DNA of 64,000 bases. It comes from Andreprevotia lacus DSM 23236 (GTDB lineage: Bacteria > Pseudomonadota > Gammaproteobacteria > Burkholderiales > Chitinibacteraceae). The translations under genes and the position numbers were made by a program. This document shows, piece after piece, positions 26,474 through 33,726 of this stretch; position 1 is the stretch's first letter; every line of letters begins with the position of its first letter. The stretch is from the NCBI RefSeq assembly GCF_900176275.1, contig NZ_FWXD01000007.1, forward strand, positions 1-64,000, in the 5' to 3' direction. The notes below the pieces were generated by a model. The model saw only the letters and a program-made list of their open reading frames with translations. It ran no database searches and was not told the DNA's origin.

Positions 26474-27076
26474 ACAACTACCTCCCACATACCCATAAGT
26501 CGAAAAACTCCATCCATCCAACCCAATCGGATCACTCTCAACATACCGCCCCGTCGCCGGATCATAATCCTGGAAGTAGTTGTAGAAGTGCCCGCTCTCC
26601 TGATCATAGTACTGGCCGGGGAAGCGCAGGTTGTAGACAAAGGTCGTACCGCTGTTGCTCGGGTCCTGGTTCGGCAGGGTGTCGCCAAACGCTTCGCTGT
26701 CCCAGCGCCATACCAGCTGGTTGTTGGCTGCGGCGGTGATCTGGCGCGGCGTGCCGAGGTGGTCGGCCCAGACGTAGTAGGTGGCCGGGTTTTGCGGGTC
26801 GGCGCTCGGTTTGATTACGGCAATCGGCATGTCGCCCAGCCAGATGGTTTCCTGGATGGCCGTGCCGTTGGCTTGGTATTCGCCCAGCAAATGGCCGGCC
26901 TGGTCGTAGACGTAACGCAGCGTGCCGTTGCCATTGGTCTTTTGCAGCCGTTGGCCGAGGGCGTTGTAGCTGTACTGGGTGATGGCAGCGCCACGTTGCA
27001 GCTGGATCAGGCGGCCGGCATTGTTGTAGGTGTTGACCATGCCGGCGTCGTTGATGCGATCGCCGCTCGCGTCGAA
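26462..27076 (-). pseudogene. Rhs core tip fragment I
   Basis: The frame opens after an in-frame TGA at 27077-27079 with F-D-A-S-G-D-R-I, then MVNTYNNAGRLIQLQ, YSYNALGQRLQKTNG, YVWADHLGTPRQIT, RWDSEAFG and the hyperconserved PGQYYDQESGHFYNYFQDYD, ATGRYVESDPIGLDG. It ends STYGYVGG and then breaks at the IS481 fragment. This is the last part of an Rhs/YD-repeat protein, the shell that encloses a C-terminal toxin. Without the upstream barrel it cannot be delivered as is, and its toxin is lost or is the remnant at 25887. Confidence 0.85.
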
Positions 27077-27105
27077 TCAAATGTTGCATTGCAAGATTTG
27101 ACCCC
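27071..27105. repeat. Cassette repeat, copy 2
   Basis: GTCGAATCAAATGTTGCATT then GCAAGATTTGACCCC. It differs from copy 1 at five of 35 positions. It lies 8 bases beyond the 3' end of the 27114 gene and directly against the first Rhs codons of tip I, the same geometry as copies 1 and 3. Confidence 0.8.
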
Positions 27106-27113
27106 GGGTTTTT

Positions 27114-27536
27114 CTATGTTGCCCCTAGCTGATCTCGTAGTAGCGGCCAGGCATCTTCCAGATACTTACGGGCATCCTCGCTCTCTGTTGCTGCTTGTTG
27201 CAGTAAATATTCAATAGAGGCGTTATGCTCCGTTGTCTTGGTCGAAAGCGCCCGGTCGATCAGCCTCAAAGCCGAGCTATAGCTATCGTCATCTGAATGA
27301 TTCTCGCCGACTGCCGGAACCTCCCAGCTTCCAAACGCCTGCTTATGCCAGAGTCCCAGGATATTCAGGACAGTTCCGCCAATTCGATGGGCCGCATCCT
27401 CTGGGCCAAGGGCTTTTAGCTCATCGAGCGGCACATCAACAATCAGGCGAGACTCCGCATTTTGCTTCTCAACTTTTGAAATACAAAGGCTTGCTTCTTG
27501 ATCTAAGTAGATTTCCAAGCGCGGTACTTTCATCAT
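27114..27536 (-). CDS. Putative Rhs immunity protein
   Basis: 140 aa, not a family I recognise. GGGAAATAA precedes ATG 27536. It is acidic and soluble, with no signal or membrane span; visible stretches include VPRLEIYLDQEASLC, LIVDVPLDELKALGPEDAAHRIGG and a helical C-terminal half (IEYLLQQAATESEDARKYLEDAWPLL). It begins 15 bases after the repaired end of Rhs tip II (27552), the usual slot for the cognate immunity gene. The assignment rests on position only. Confidence 0.55.
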   Translation of the reverse strand: MMKVPRLEIYLDQEASLCISKVEKQNAESRLIVDVPLDELKALGPEDAAHRIGGTVLNILGLWHKQAFGSWEVPAVGENHSDDDSYSSALRLIDRALSTKTTEHNASIEYLLQQAATESEDARKYLEDAWPLLRDQLGAT

Positions 27537-27589
27537 TTATTTCCCATCGCACTACTTCATGCACTGAGCAAGGTACTCCCCAGCGCGGT

Positions 27590-28525
27590 TCATGCATACT
27601 TGATAACCTTTTTACTCCAGAACATATGCGCAACGGAGCACTCCGTCGCATCACGCTCATATTGCGCGACACATTCCTTCTTGCATTCTTCGCGTGGAGT
27701 ATCGCTGCTGCTGCAAACGAGTTGGCCGATTTTATGTCCTAGATATCCACCAGCAGCAGCTCCCGCTGCCCCGCCTGCCGTACTTCCTGATGCGGCACCA
27801 GCCTCACCACATCCAACCGTCCCAACGCCTGGTGCAACCAGCGTACAAGCGGCACCGCCGACCGTCCAAGCCGCTACACATGCTTGGTTCGGGGCTAAAC
27901 CCAGCGAATCGGTGAACATCACGGGATTGCCGTTCACATAGCCATACGTCGAAAAACTCCCCCCATCCAACCCAATCGGATCACTCTGGACATACCGCCC
28001 CGTCGCCGGATCATAATCCCGGAAATAGCTATAGAAGTGCCCGCTCTCCTGATCATAGTACTGCCCCGGGAAGCGCAGGTTGTAGGCAAAGGTGCTGCCG
28101 CTGTTGCTCGGGTCCTGGTTCGGCAGGGTGTCGCCAAACGCTTCGCTGTCCCAACGCCATACCAGATTGTTGTTGGCTGCGTCGGTAATCTGGCGCGGTG
28201 CGCCGAGGTGGTCGGCCCAGACGTAGTAGGTGGCCGGGTTTTGCGGATCGGCACTGGGTTTGATCACCGCAATCGGCGTGTCACCCAGCCGGATGGTTTC
28301 CTGAATGGCTGTGCCGTTGGCCTGGTACTCGCCCAGCAGGTGGCCAGCCTGGTCATAGACGTAGCGCAGGGTGCCGTTGCCATTGGTCTTTTGCAGCCGT
28401 TGGCCGAGGGCGTTGTAGCTGTACCGAGTAATGGCAGCCCCACGTTGCAGCAGGATCAGGCGGCCAGCGTTGTTGTAGGTGTTGACCATGCAGGCGTCGT
28501 TGGCACGGTTGCTGTTAGTGTCGAA
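27590..28525 (-). pseudogene. Rhs core tip II with Cys-rich C-terminal region, frameshifted end
   Basis: The frame opens after TAA at 28526-28528 with F-D-T-N-S-N, then runs as tip I (about 90% alike) to DPIGLDGGSFSTYGYVNGNPVMFTDSLGL. The tip-specific part follows: a Gly/Ala-rich hydrophobic stretch (AAGAAAGGYLGHKIG), then CKKECVAQYERDATEC. The frame stops at 27590 after KVIKYA. Moving one base further gives CMNRAGEYLAQCMK and a stop at 27552, which completes a C-x10-C-x14-C-x10-C pattern also present in tip III. The present stop is therefore probably a one-base deletion. No upstream Rhs shell is attached. Confidence 0.8.
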
Positions 28526-28548
28526 TTAAATGTTGGATTGCAAGACCT
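28520..28548. repeat. Cassette repeat, copy 3 (split by IS110)
   Basis: GTCGAATTAAATGTTGGATT then GCAAGACCT. The rest (GACCCCGG) continues at 29779 on the far side of the IS110 element. Joining the two sides, keeping one CT, gives a 35-base repeat of the same length and phase as copies 1 and 2. Confidence 0.8.
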
Positions 28549-29778
28549 CGTATCTTGATCCTGCCAGCCCCGACACAGCTACCATGGTGCCAGAGCAGGC
28601 CGGGCAGGATGATGCTGGCAAGGCTTTAAGCCCTTGAGTCCTCAACAAGCCTGTGGGTCAGATAAGCGCACCTGCCCGTTTCTCGTTCATTCAGTCCGAA
28701 CGGTAACCTGAGCCAGCGCCAAGCGGAACACGCTCGCACCAAGCTCGCATACGAGGAAGGCCAAGAACGATGAACGAGCTGCGCTGTTTTATCGGTATTG
28801 ATGTTGCCAAACTCAAGCTGGATCTGGCTTTGCTGGTCAACGGCAAGTACAAGTCCAAGGTGGTGGCCAATACGCGCGAGGGTCACCTGCAGTTGCAGCA
28901 ATGGTTGCTGGACCGCGATGCCACGCCGGCCAACAGCCGTCTGTGCATGGAGGCCACCGGCCCCTATTCAGAAACGGTTGCGACCGCACTGGTCGATCGG
29001 GGCTGGCCGGTCAGTATCGTCAATCCCGCACGCATCAAGGGCTTTGCGCAAAGCGAGCTGAGCCGGAACAAGACCGATGCGGTCGATGCCGCGCTGCTGG
29101 CGCGCTTTTGCAGTGTCATGCAGCCCGAATGCTGGACGCCACCGCCCGCGGAATACCGCACCTTGCGCGCTTGGGTGGATCGGCTGCAGGCGCTCAAAGA
29201 CATTCAGCAGCAAGAAAAGAACCGCCAGGAAGCTGCCTTGGCCATGCAGCAAGCGGCGCTGGTCGATTCGATCCAGCATCATCTGGACTGGCTGGCGCAA
29301 GAGATCGCCCGCATCGCGCAAGACATCGATGATCATCTGGATCATCACCGCGGCCTGAAACGTGACGCGGCACTGATGACCAGCATTCCCGGCATTGGCA
29401 ATACCACTGCCGCCAAGATGCTGGCCTATGTGGGCGACGTGCGCCGCTTCGAATCTGCCAAGGCACTGGCCGCCTGGCTGGGCGTCTCGCCCCGGCAACG
29501 GCAATCGGGCAGTTCGGTGAGAGGCCGGACCATGCTCAGCCGCACCGGCCACCGCAGCGCGCGCACCGCGCTATACATGCCGGCACTGGTGGCACGGCGC
29601 CACAACTCTGCCTTGCAGGCCTTCGGCGAACGACTGCGCGCCAACGGCTTGGCGCCCAAGGCAGTGGTTGGCGCGGCCATGCGCAAGCTCGCGCATCTGA
29701 TCTTCGGGGTGGTGCGCTCAGGCATGCCATTCGATGCACAAATGGCAATGCCCAAGCTTGACGTTCAAGACGGTATCT
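28547..29778 (+). mobile_element. Intact IS110-family element (about 1.23 kb)
   Basis: Boundaries come from the interrupted repeat: left CT at 28547-28548, right CT at 29777-29778, with no terminal inverted repeats. These are normal features of IS110 elements, which recombine at a dinucleotide core. It consists of a 221-base noncoding left end and one transposase gene that runs to the last base. Nothing lies between the gene and the right end. Confidence 0.85.
28549..28769 (+). ncRNA. Candidate IS110 bridge RNA (left-end noncoding region)
   Basis: IS110 elements of the IS621 group make a guide RNA from this position, with a target-binding loop first and a donor-binding loop second. GGGTCAG (28655-28661) is the complement of CTGACCC, the core plus right target flank (29777-29783). 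ATACGAG (28749-28755) is the complement of CTCGTAT, the core plus left donor end (28547-28553). Weaker left guides are GAGTCCT (28636-28642, against AAGACCT) and ACGGTAACCT (28700-28709, against ACGGTATCT). The order target then donor fits the known architecture. The RNA ends are not defined. Confidence 0.7.
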
Positions 29779-29780
29779 GA
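28770..29780 (+). CDS. IS110-family transposase (DEDD recombinase)
   Basis: 336 aa. The N-terminal RuvC-like DEDD domain starts FIGIDVAKLKLDLAL (first Asp), with MEATGPYSETVA (Glu) and SRNKTDAVDAALLARFC (Asp pair). The C-terminal Transposase_20 domain has MTSIPGIGNTTAAKML and the nucleophile-Ser region ARTALYMPALVA. GAGGAAGG precedes ATG 28770. All domains are intact and full length. The stop codon TGA takes its T from the CT core and its GA from the target DNA. Confidence 0.93.
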   Translation: MNELRCFIGIDVAKLKLDLALLVNGKYKSKVVANTREGHLQLQQWLLDRDATPANSRLCMEATGPYSETVATALVDRGWPVSIVNPARIKGFAQSELSRNKTDAVDAALLARFCSVMQPECWTPPPAEYRTLRAWVDRLQALKDIQQQEKNRQEAALAMQQAALVDSIQHHLDWLAQEIARIAQDIDDHLDHHRGLKRDAALMTSIPGIGNTTAAKMLAYVGDVRRFESAKALAAWLGVSPRQRQSGSSVRGRTMLSRTGHRSARTALYMPALVARRHNSALQAFGERLRANGLAPKAVVGAAMRKLAHLIFGVVRSGMPFDAQMAMPKLDVQDGI

Positions 29781-29885
29781 CCCCGGATTTTCGCGGATTT
29801 TCGCAGCCTCTTGCACTCGGTGTAAATACGATCGACTTGGGCCATACGCTGCATATCTTTATTGTTTACATTTAATAAGAACCGC

Positions 29886-30386
29886 TTAATCACCTGAAAT
29901 GCCACGCAATGCAGAATCTTTATCCATAGCCCAATCACCATGCAAATATTCTATCGCCTCGAGAAAATTTCCTTCCGCTGATTTTTCAAGCCAAACCTCA
30001 GCTAACTCGATGTCACTTGCACTGCGAGTACGGACCCCTCTTGAAAATAAATCCATTGCCAACATAAATTGGCACTCAGCATCGCCATGTTGGGCCTTAA
30101 ATTCAATTTTCGCGAAATCTGCTACCTTAGCTTCTCTGGATTCACCCTTGTAGTCGCGCATACCTAGCTTTAGGCCACCATGAAGTTCCAGAAGTGCAAA
30201 GATACCGGCTCCCATCATTCGCTCTGCATCGTCTGCGCCTGCCTCAACATACATAGAAAGAGGCACTTCGAGAGGAAACTCCCTTGCTCGAATTTTTTCG
30301 ATATTACGCTCTTCCGTGGAGTAGCAAACAATTGTTTCATTTTCTTCATCAAAATGAATAATTAAGTCTCTTTTGGCTTTTGTCAT
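29886..30386 (-). CDS. Putative Rhs immunity protein with Sel1-like repeat
   Basis: 166 aa from ATG 30386 (AGGA about 9 bases upstream). It begins 11 bases after the end of the Rhs tip III remnant. The N-terminal half is a beta-rich segment (DLIIHFDEENETIVCYSTEERNIEK). The C-terminal half (about residues 95-155) reads GDAECQFMLAMDLFSRG and LAEVWLEKSAEGNFLEAIEYL, a Sel1/TPR-like helical repeat. Sel1-type immunity proteins are known in polymorphic toxin loci. The partner toxin is truncated, so this may be an orphan immunity gene. Confidence 0.6.
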   Translation of the reverse strand: MTKAKRDLIIHFDEENETIVCYSTEERNIEKIRAREFPLEVPLSMYVEAGADDAERMMGAGIFALLELHGGLKLGMRDYKGESREAKVADFAKIEFKAQHGDAECQFMLAMDLFSRGVRTRSASDIELAEVWLEKSAEGNFLEAIEYLHGDWAMDKDSALRGISGD

Positions 30387-30397
30387 CAACGATTTTC

Positions 30398-30605
30398 CTA
30401 GTAGCCTCGACAAGCTTGATAGCGCTTAAATGCATTGCTTTGGCACGCTTGGAGCCACCGATAGCCATGGGCACGTGAGTAAGCCTGGCACTCGTCCAAT
30501 TCACGCTCATATTTTGCAAAACATTCAGCCTCGTCTTCTTCACTAACACCACTCTTGGAAAAAACCCAATTCCATGTGATTTTCGCACCTTTCCAAGCAT
30601 CGCTA
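30398..30605 (-). pseudogene. Rhs toxin tip III remnant with four-Cys C-terminus
   Basis: Only the last 65-70 codons remain, from about WKGAKITWNWVFSKSG to the end. They include AECFAKYERELDEC and ACQSNAFKRYQACRGY, the same C-x10-C-x14-C-x10-C spacing and YER motif as tip II. The open frame seems longer (to 30796), but beyond 30605 it is antisense to the IS5 transposase fragment and is not real Rhs sequence. Core and toxin front end were lost at the IS5 junction. Confidence 0.7.
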
Positions 30606-30610
30606 CAGAA

Positions 30611-30793
30611 ATGTATGACTACCGGCGTTGTCGGGCCTATTTGCGCAAGCGCGGCATTCTGGCGCGTATCGCCCGACGCGGCGTGGATAGCGGAGAACGC
30701 CTTGGGCAGCATCGGTGGGTTGTGGAGCGCACCCATGCCTGGTTTGCTGGCTTTGGAAAGCTGCGCATACGCTTTGAACGCCGCCTGGATACA
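30611..30793 (+). pseudogene. IS5-family transposase fragment (C-terminal)
   Basis: About 60 codons: YDYRRCRAYLRKRGI, ARRGVDSGERLGQHRWVVER, THAWFAGFGKLRIRFERRLD. This is the DDE C-terminal block of IS5/IS427-group transposases, including the catalytic Glu region VVERTHAWF. It is cut on the left by the Rhs remnant and on the right by the IS481 fragment; neither end of the element is intact. Confidence 0.88.
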
Positions 30794-30795
30794 CA

Positions 30796-31252
30796 TTACG
30801 TGTCCAGTCCCGCTCGATTGGTTACACGCTTCTTAAATAGTTCGGGCTTTTGCTTCTGCCAATCCTTCATCGCTTGAAGTGGTGTCCGGTGTTGCAGGGC
30901 CAACTGGGGGAGATGCTGGTTGTAGAGCCAGACGTAGCGCGTCAGCGTCTGTGCCAAATCCTCGGCCGAGTCGAAGCGATGCGTGGCCAGTACCTCGCCG
31001 ATCCGGCCGTTGAAGCGCTCCACCATCCCGTTTGTTTGTGGGTGGCGCGGTTTGGTCAGGCGATGCTCGATGCCAAGCGCGGCGCACAGCCGGTCGAATT
31101 CATGCTCGCCACTGGCCTGCTTCTGCTTGTTGAACAGTCGATCCGTGAACTCGCTGCCGTTGTCGCTTAGCACCGTGTGGATCCGGAATGGTGCGGCCTT
31201 GTTCAAGGCAGCCAGAAACGCCTGCGCTGCAGCAGCCGCTGCTCGATGTGAG
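30796..31252 (-). pseudogene. IS481-family transposase fragment, second copy
   Basis: The frame AAQAFLAALNKAAPFRIHTV then LSDNGSEFTDRLFNKQK, RLTKPRHPQTNGMVERFNGR, TRYVWLYNQHLPQLALQHRT and a C-terminal RAGLDT. It keeps the D of SDNGSEF and the E of NGMVERF from the rve DDE triad. The N-terminal half with the HTH and first Asp is missing upstream of about 31252. It is longer than, and otherwise nearly identical to, the plus-strand fragment at 26246. Confidence 0.88.
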
Positions 31253-31255
31253 CGC

Positions 31256-31802
31256 TAACATAAAATTCGGGGGCACATGAAATTCGGTGTCAGGTCTCAA
31301 TGCTGTTTGGTTAGAGCCGCTAACAAAATCTCTTTACAAAACGCAAACAAATCAAAGAACAAGCCAGCTTGAGCAGGGCGTACACCCTCGGGGTGTATGC
31401 CCCACGATGGCAAAATCAAGCTGATTATACAAGCAAAAACTTACAAATTATGAAATTTTTAAGAAAAAAATTAAAATACAACACAAAAATATACTATATA
31501 AAATCTTACAAATATGTAAAGCCACGAGGGCTTTAGCGAGAAGGATGGGGCACCAGCAACATTCGCAAGGGACGACGCTGGATCGGGGGGACCGCGTACT
31601 CTGTTTACATCACCATAAAAACGGCAAACAACACGGTTGACTATGAAGCTTCAGGCCAATCATGGGGCCGGCATGCCTACGGTAGTCGGGGTAGTCCAAA
31701 CTCCAATTCAAGCCCCATATCGCCCGGTTACCATCCGCGCTATAAACCCGTTGCGCCTATGTGCCATGATCCCGTTGCAAACCGTCCGCACATAACACTC
31801 CG
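31256..31802. other. AT-rich intergenic stretch at the edge of the Rhs/IS region
   Basis: The part from about 31400 to 31520 is far richer in A/T than any neighbour. Small hairpins stand at about 31383-31399 (TACACCC TCG GGGTGTA) and 31514-31531 (AAAGCC ACGA GGGCTTT). From about 31540 an open but startless plus frame (WGTSNIRKGRRWIGGTAY, then GQSWGRHAYGSRG) runs into the next gene and may be a remnant. I could not identify it. Low G+C points to imported DNA. Confidence 0.5.
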
Positions 31803-32429
31803 ATGCGAGCCATGTCCCGACCAGCCGAAGATTTCACCTGCACCCAATGCGATTTCCGCGGTTCCTCACTGTCGATGCAAATTCGGCGCGTATATCAAGT
31901 CGGCGCCCACCACATTCGGGTCAGAGTTAGGCTTGCTTGGTGCCAAGCCTGTGCCAGCGTGACCGCGGCAGAAGAATTGCCAACGCCTGCCGACCTGAAG
32001 GCCTTGGTTGCCAAATACGCCAAACAACGCAGCGAAAGAGCCGCAGCGCGCGAGGCGGCCTATCGGCAACGCACCTGGGTGCAACGATTGTTTCGCCTGA
32101 AACCCGTAATCATTTGGCCGGAGGACCATTTCATTTTGTGGTCCGAAGAGCACATGGAAGCGGAAATAACTGATTTGCGCCGGCTCGTGGCCGCCATGCA
32201 GCAGCGCCAATCCACCCCGCGCTGCCTGACATGTGGTTCAACACAGACTGCGCCCTTTCACTTCGGGCTGTACGAAGAAACACCTGAGGGCAGCATGCCT
32301 ACGGGCTTCATGCATCCAGGCTGCGGAGGCATGTTACAGGTCAGGAAGTCTGACTTCCGCTTTTTCCTTCGGCGCCGAATCCATGAATTTAGCATTGAGG
32401 GCGAGGCGCTGCCCCCTGCTCAGCGCTGA
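31803..32429 (+). CDS. Hypothetical protein with zinc-ribbon-like cysteine pairs
   Basis: 208 aa from ATG 31803 (a second ATG at 31812 is also possible; no clear ribosome site). Not a family I recognise. Cys pairs are DFTCTQCDFRG and AWCQACASV in the N-terminal 45 residues, suggesting one zinc ribbon, and CLTCGST with PGCGGML near 140-180, suggesting another. A basic helical middle (KYAKQRSERAAAREAAY) and WVQRLFRLKPVIIWPEDHF join them. No signal peptide. It stands alone beside the Rhs/IS region and may be part of the same accessory DNA. Confidence 0.55.
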   Translation: MRAMSRPAEDFTCTQCDFRGSSLSMQIRRVYQVGAHHIRVRVRLAWCQACASVTAAEELPTPADLKALVAKYAKQRSERAAAREAAYRQRTWVQRLFRLKPVIIWPEDHFILWSEEHMEAEITDLRRLVAAMQQRQSTPRCLTCGSTQTAPFHFGLYEETPEGSMPTGFMHPGCGGMLQVRKSDFRFFLRRRIHEFSIEGEALPPAQR

Positions 32430-32477
32430 TCCAGGAGGCGACGCGCGGCGCAAAGCGAATGAACGAAAATGGCAGCA

Positions 32478-33284
32478 TCACCTGAATGATCTTGACTGTG
32501 CGTACTCCCGCATTTGCATCAGGTAAACCAGCAGACCCACCCCTGTACGCCGCTTGAACTCAGCGACCTGCACTTCCATAGCCGCCCAATCCATCTTGAA
32601 CGGATCTTTCACCGCTAACGCCAGCAAATTGTTCCCGCCCTTGGCCAGCGCACGGTAAACATGCTGGTCGAAGGCTGTGCGCAAGCGGTTCATGCAGGTG
32701 CCGGCATGGCGCGGCGAGGTGAAGTTGCTGACCAGCACACCTTGCTGGCGCAAGGCGAGATGGCAGCCGTCATAAAAGAACTGCGAGCTGAGGGCTGCCG
32801 GTATGCCCTTCCGGTCATAACCATCCAGCAATATCACGTCGGCAATCTGGCGTCGCGAAGCCAGATACTGCGCGGCATCGGCATGAATCACCCGGAAGCG
32901 TGCGCTGTCGTCGGGAATGCCGAAGCGCTGGCGCAGGGCGATCACGCGCGCGTCGATTTCCAGCGTGGTGATCCGTGCCTGCGGAAAATGCGCGGCGCAG
33001 AATTTCGGCAGCGAGCCGCCTCCCAGCCCGACAATCAGGATGTCGGCCGGCTGCGGACAAAACAGTGCGAAGGCGAGCATGGCCTCCGTGTAGGGCAGCA
33101 CCAGCTGCAAGGGATCGGACTTCTTCATCATGCTCTGGATGCCTTGATGATCGAAGTGCAGCGACAGGTAGTCATCGACATCGACGCAGAACGGCCCGTC
33201 GGCAGCGGCATGCCGCGCCGCCGTCTTGCTGAGGATGTCCAGCGTCTTGAGGTCATGCATGGTCTGGCGGCCGTCCTGCATCAC
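32478..33284 (-). CDS. Spermidine-synthase-like methyltransferase-fold protein
   Basis: 268 aa. Rossmann nucleotide site DILIVGLGGGSLPKFCAAHFP (about residues 81-101), acidic ribose contact TLEIDARVIALRQRFG, HADAAQYL and DVILLDGYDRKGIPAAL. This is the SpeE layout, but the polyamine-site Asp pair is not clear, so aminopropyl transfer is doubtful. Many bacteria carry such SpeE-like proteins of unknown role. Its start overlaps the stop of the small gene upstream (33281-33284). Confidence 0.78.
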   Translation of the reverse strand: MMQDGRQTMHDLKTLDILSKTAARHAAADGPFCVDVDDYLSLHFDHQGIQSMMKKSDPLQLVLPYTEAMLAFALFCPQPADILIVGLGGGSLPKFCAAHFPQARITTLEIDARVIALRQRFGIPDDSARFRVIHADAAQYLASRRQIADVILLDGYDRKGIPAALSSQFFYDGCHLALRQQGVLVSNFTSPRHAGTCMNRLRTAFDQHVYRALAKGGNNLLALAVKDPFKMDWAAMEVQVAEFKRRTGVGLLVYLMQMREYAQSRSFR

Positions 33285-33583
33285 ACGCTGTCCGGCGCAC
33301 GGCGCAGATAGATGCGCATTGGGCCGTTTTGCAGGGTCACGGCAACCGGCTTGCGCCCCAGGGCGCCATCAAGGATGTCCTGCGCGAACGATTCGATGCC
33401 CGCATCCGGCCCCGCAACGCACAGCTCCAGGTTTTCATCGGTTTGCGCGGTGACCTGCATATGCAGGCCCGTCGCTGCACTCAGTCGCAGCAGGGATTCG
33501 TGCCTGACCGCATCCATCGCACAGCCAATGATGCACAACGTCCTGCCCGCCTTGCCGGCGGCCATGCAACCCCGCTCTCCCAT
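33281..33583 (-). CDS. Small hypothetical protein coupled to the SpeE-like gene
   Basis: 100 aa, or about 78 aa if translation begins at the internal Met of MDAVRHESLLRL. It shows a beta-alpha-beta pattern (LHMQVTAQTDENLELCVAGP, then IESFAQDILDGALG and GPMRIYLRR). I do not recognise the family; the size recalls acylphosphatase or ACT-like folds. Four-base overlap with the SpeE-like gene indicates translational coupling. Confidence 0.55.
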   Translation of the reverse strand: MGERGCMAAGKAGRTLCIIGCAMDAVRHESLLRLSAATGLHMQVTAQTDENLELCVAGPDAGIESFAQDILDGALGRKPVAVTLQNGPMRIYLRRAPDSV

Positions 33584-33726
33584 CCCGATTTCCCCTCATT
33601 TTTACCGAAGCCGACGCTGTGCATCTGCCCGCTGGCACACTCGCCATATGCTCAAATTGTTAGCATTGTATTATCATTAAATGTGTTTAATGAAGACAGG
33701 CATCAGATGGTGCCGCGAGGAATGCC

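Noticed and set aside
27590-28489. Treating Rhs tip II as a complete functional gene
   Set aside because: It lacks the upstream Rhs shell, has no ribosome site at its first Met, and its end is frameshifted relative to the conserved Cys pattern.
30606-30796. N-terminal half of the open frame at 30398-30796 as part of an Rhs toxin
   Set aside because: It is the exact antisense of the IS5 transposase fragment, so only the part below about 30605 was kept.
31759-31962. 67-codon frame overlapping the zinc-ribbon gene
   Set aside because: The overlapping 31803 frame has paired cysteines and full length; this frame is at best the end of an upstream remnant.
32478-33284. Calling this gene a true spermidine synthase (speE)
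   Set aside because: The nucleotide site fits, but polyamine-binding acidic residues are not clear and no polyamine genes are near.
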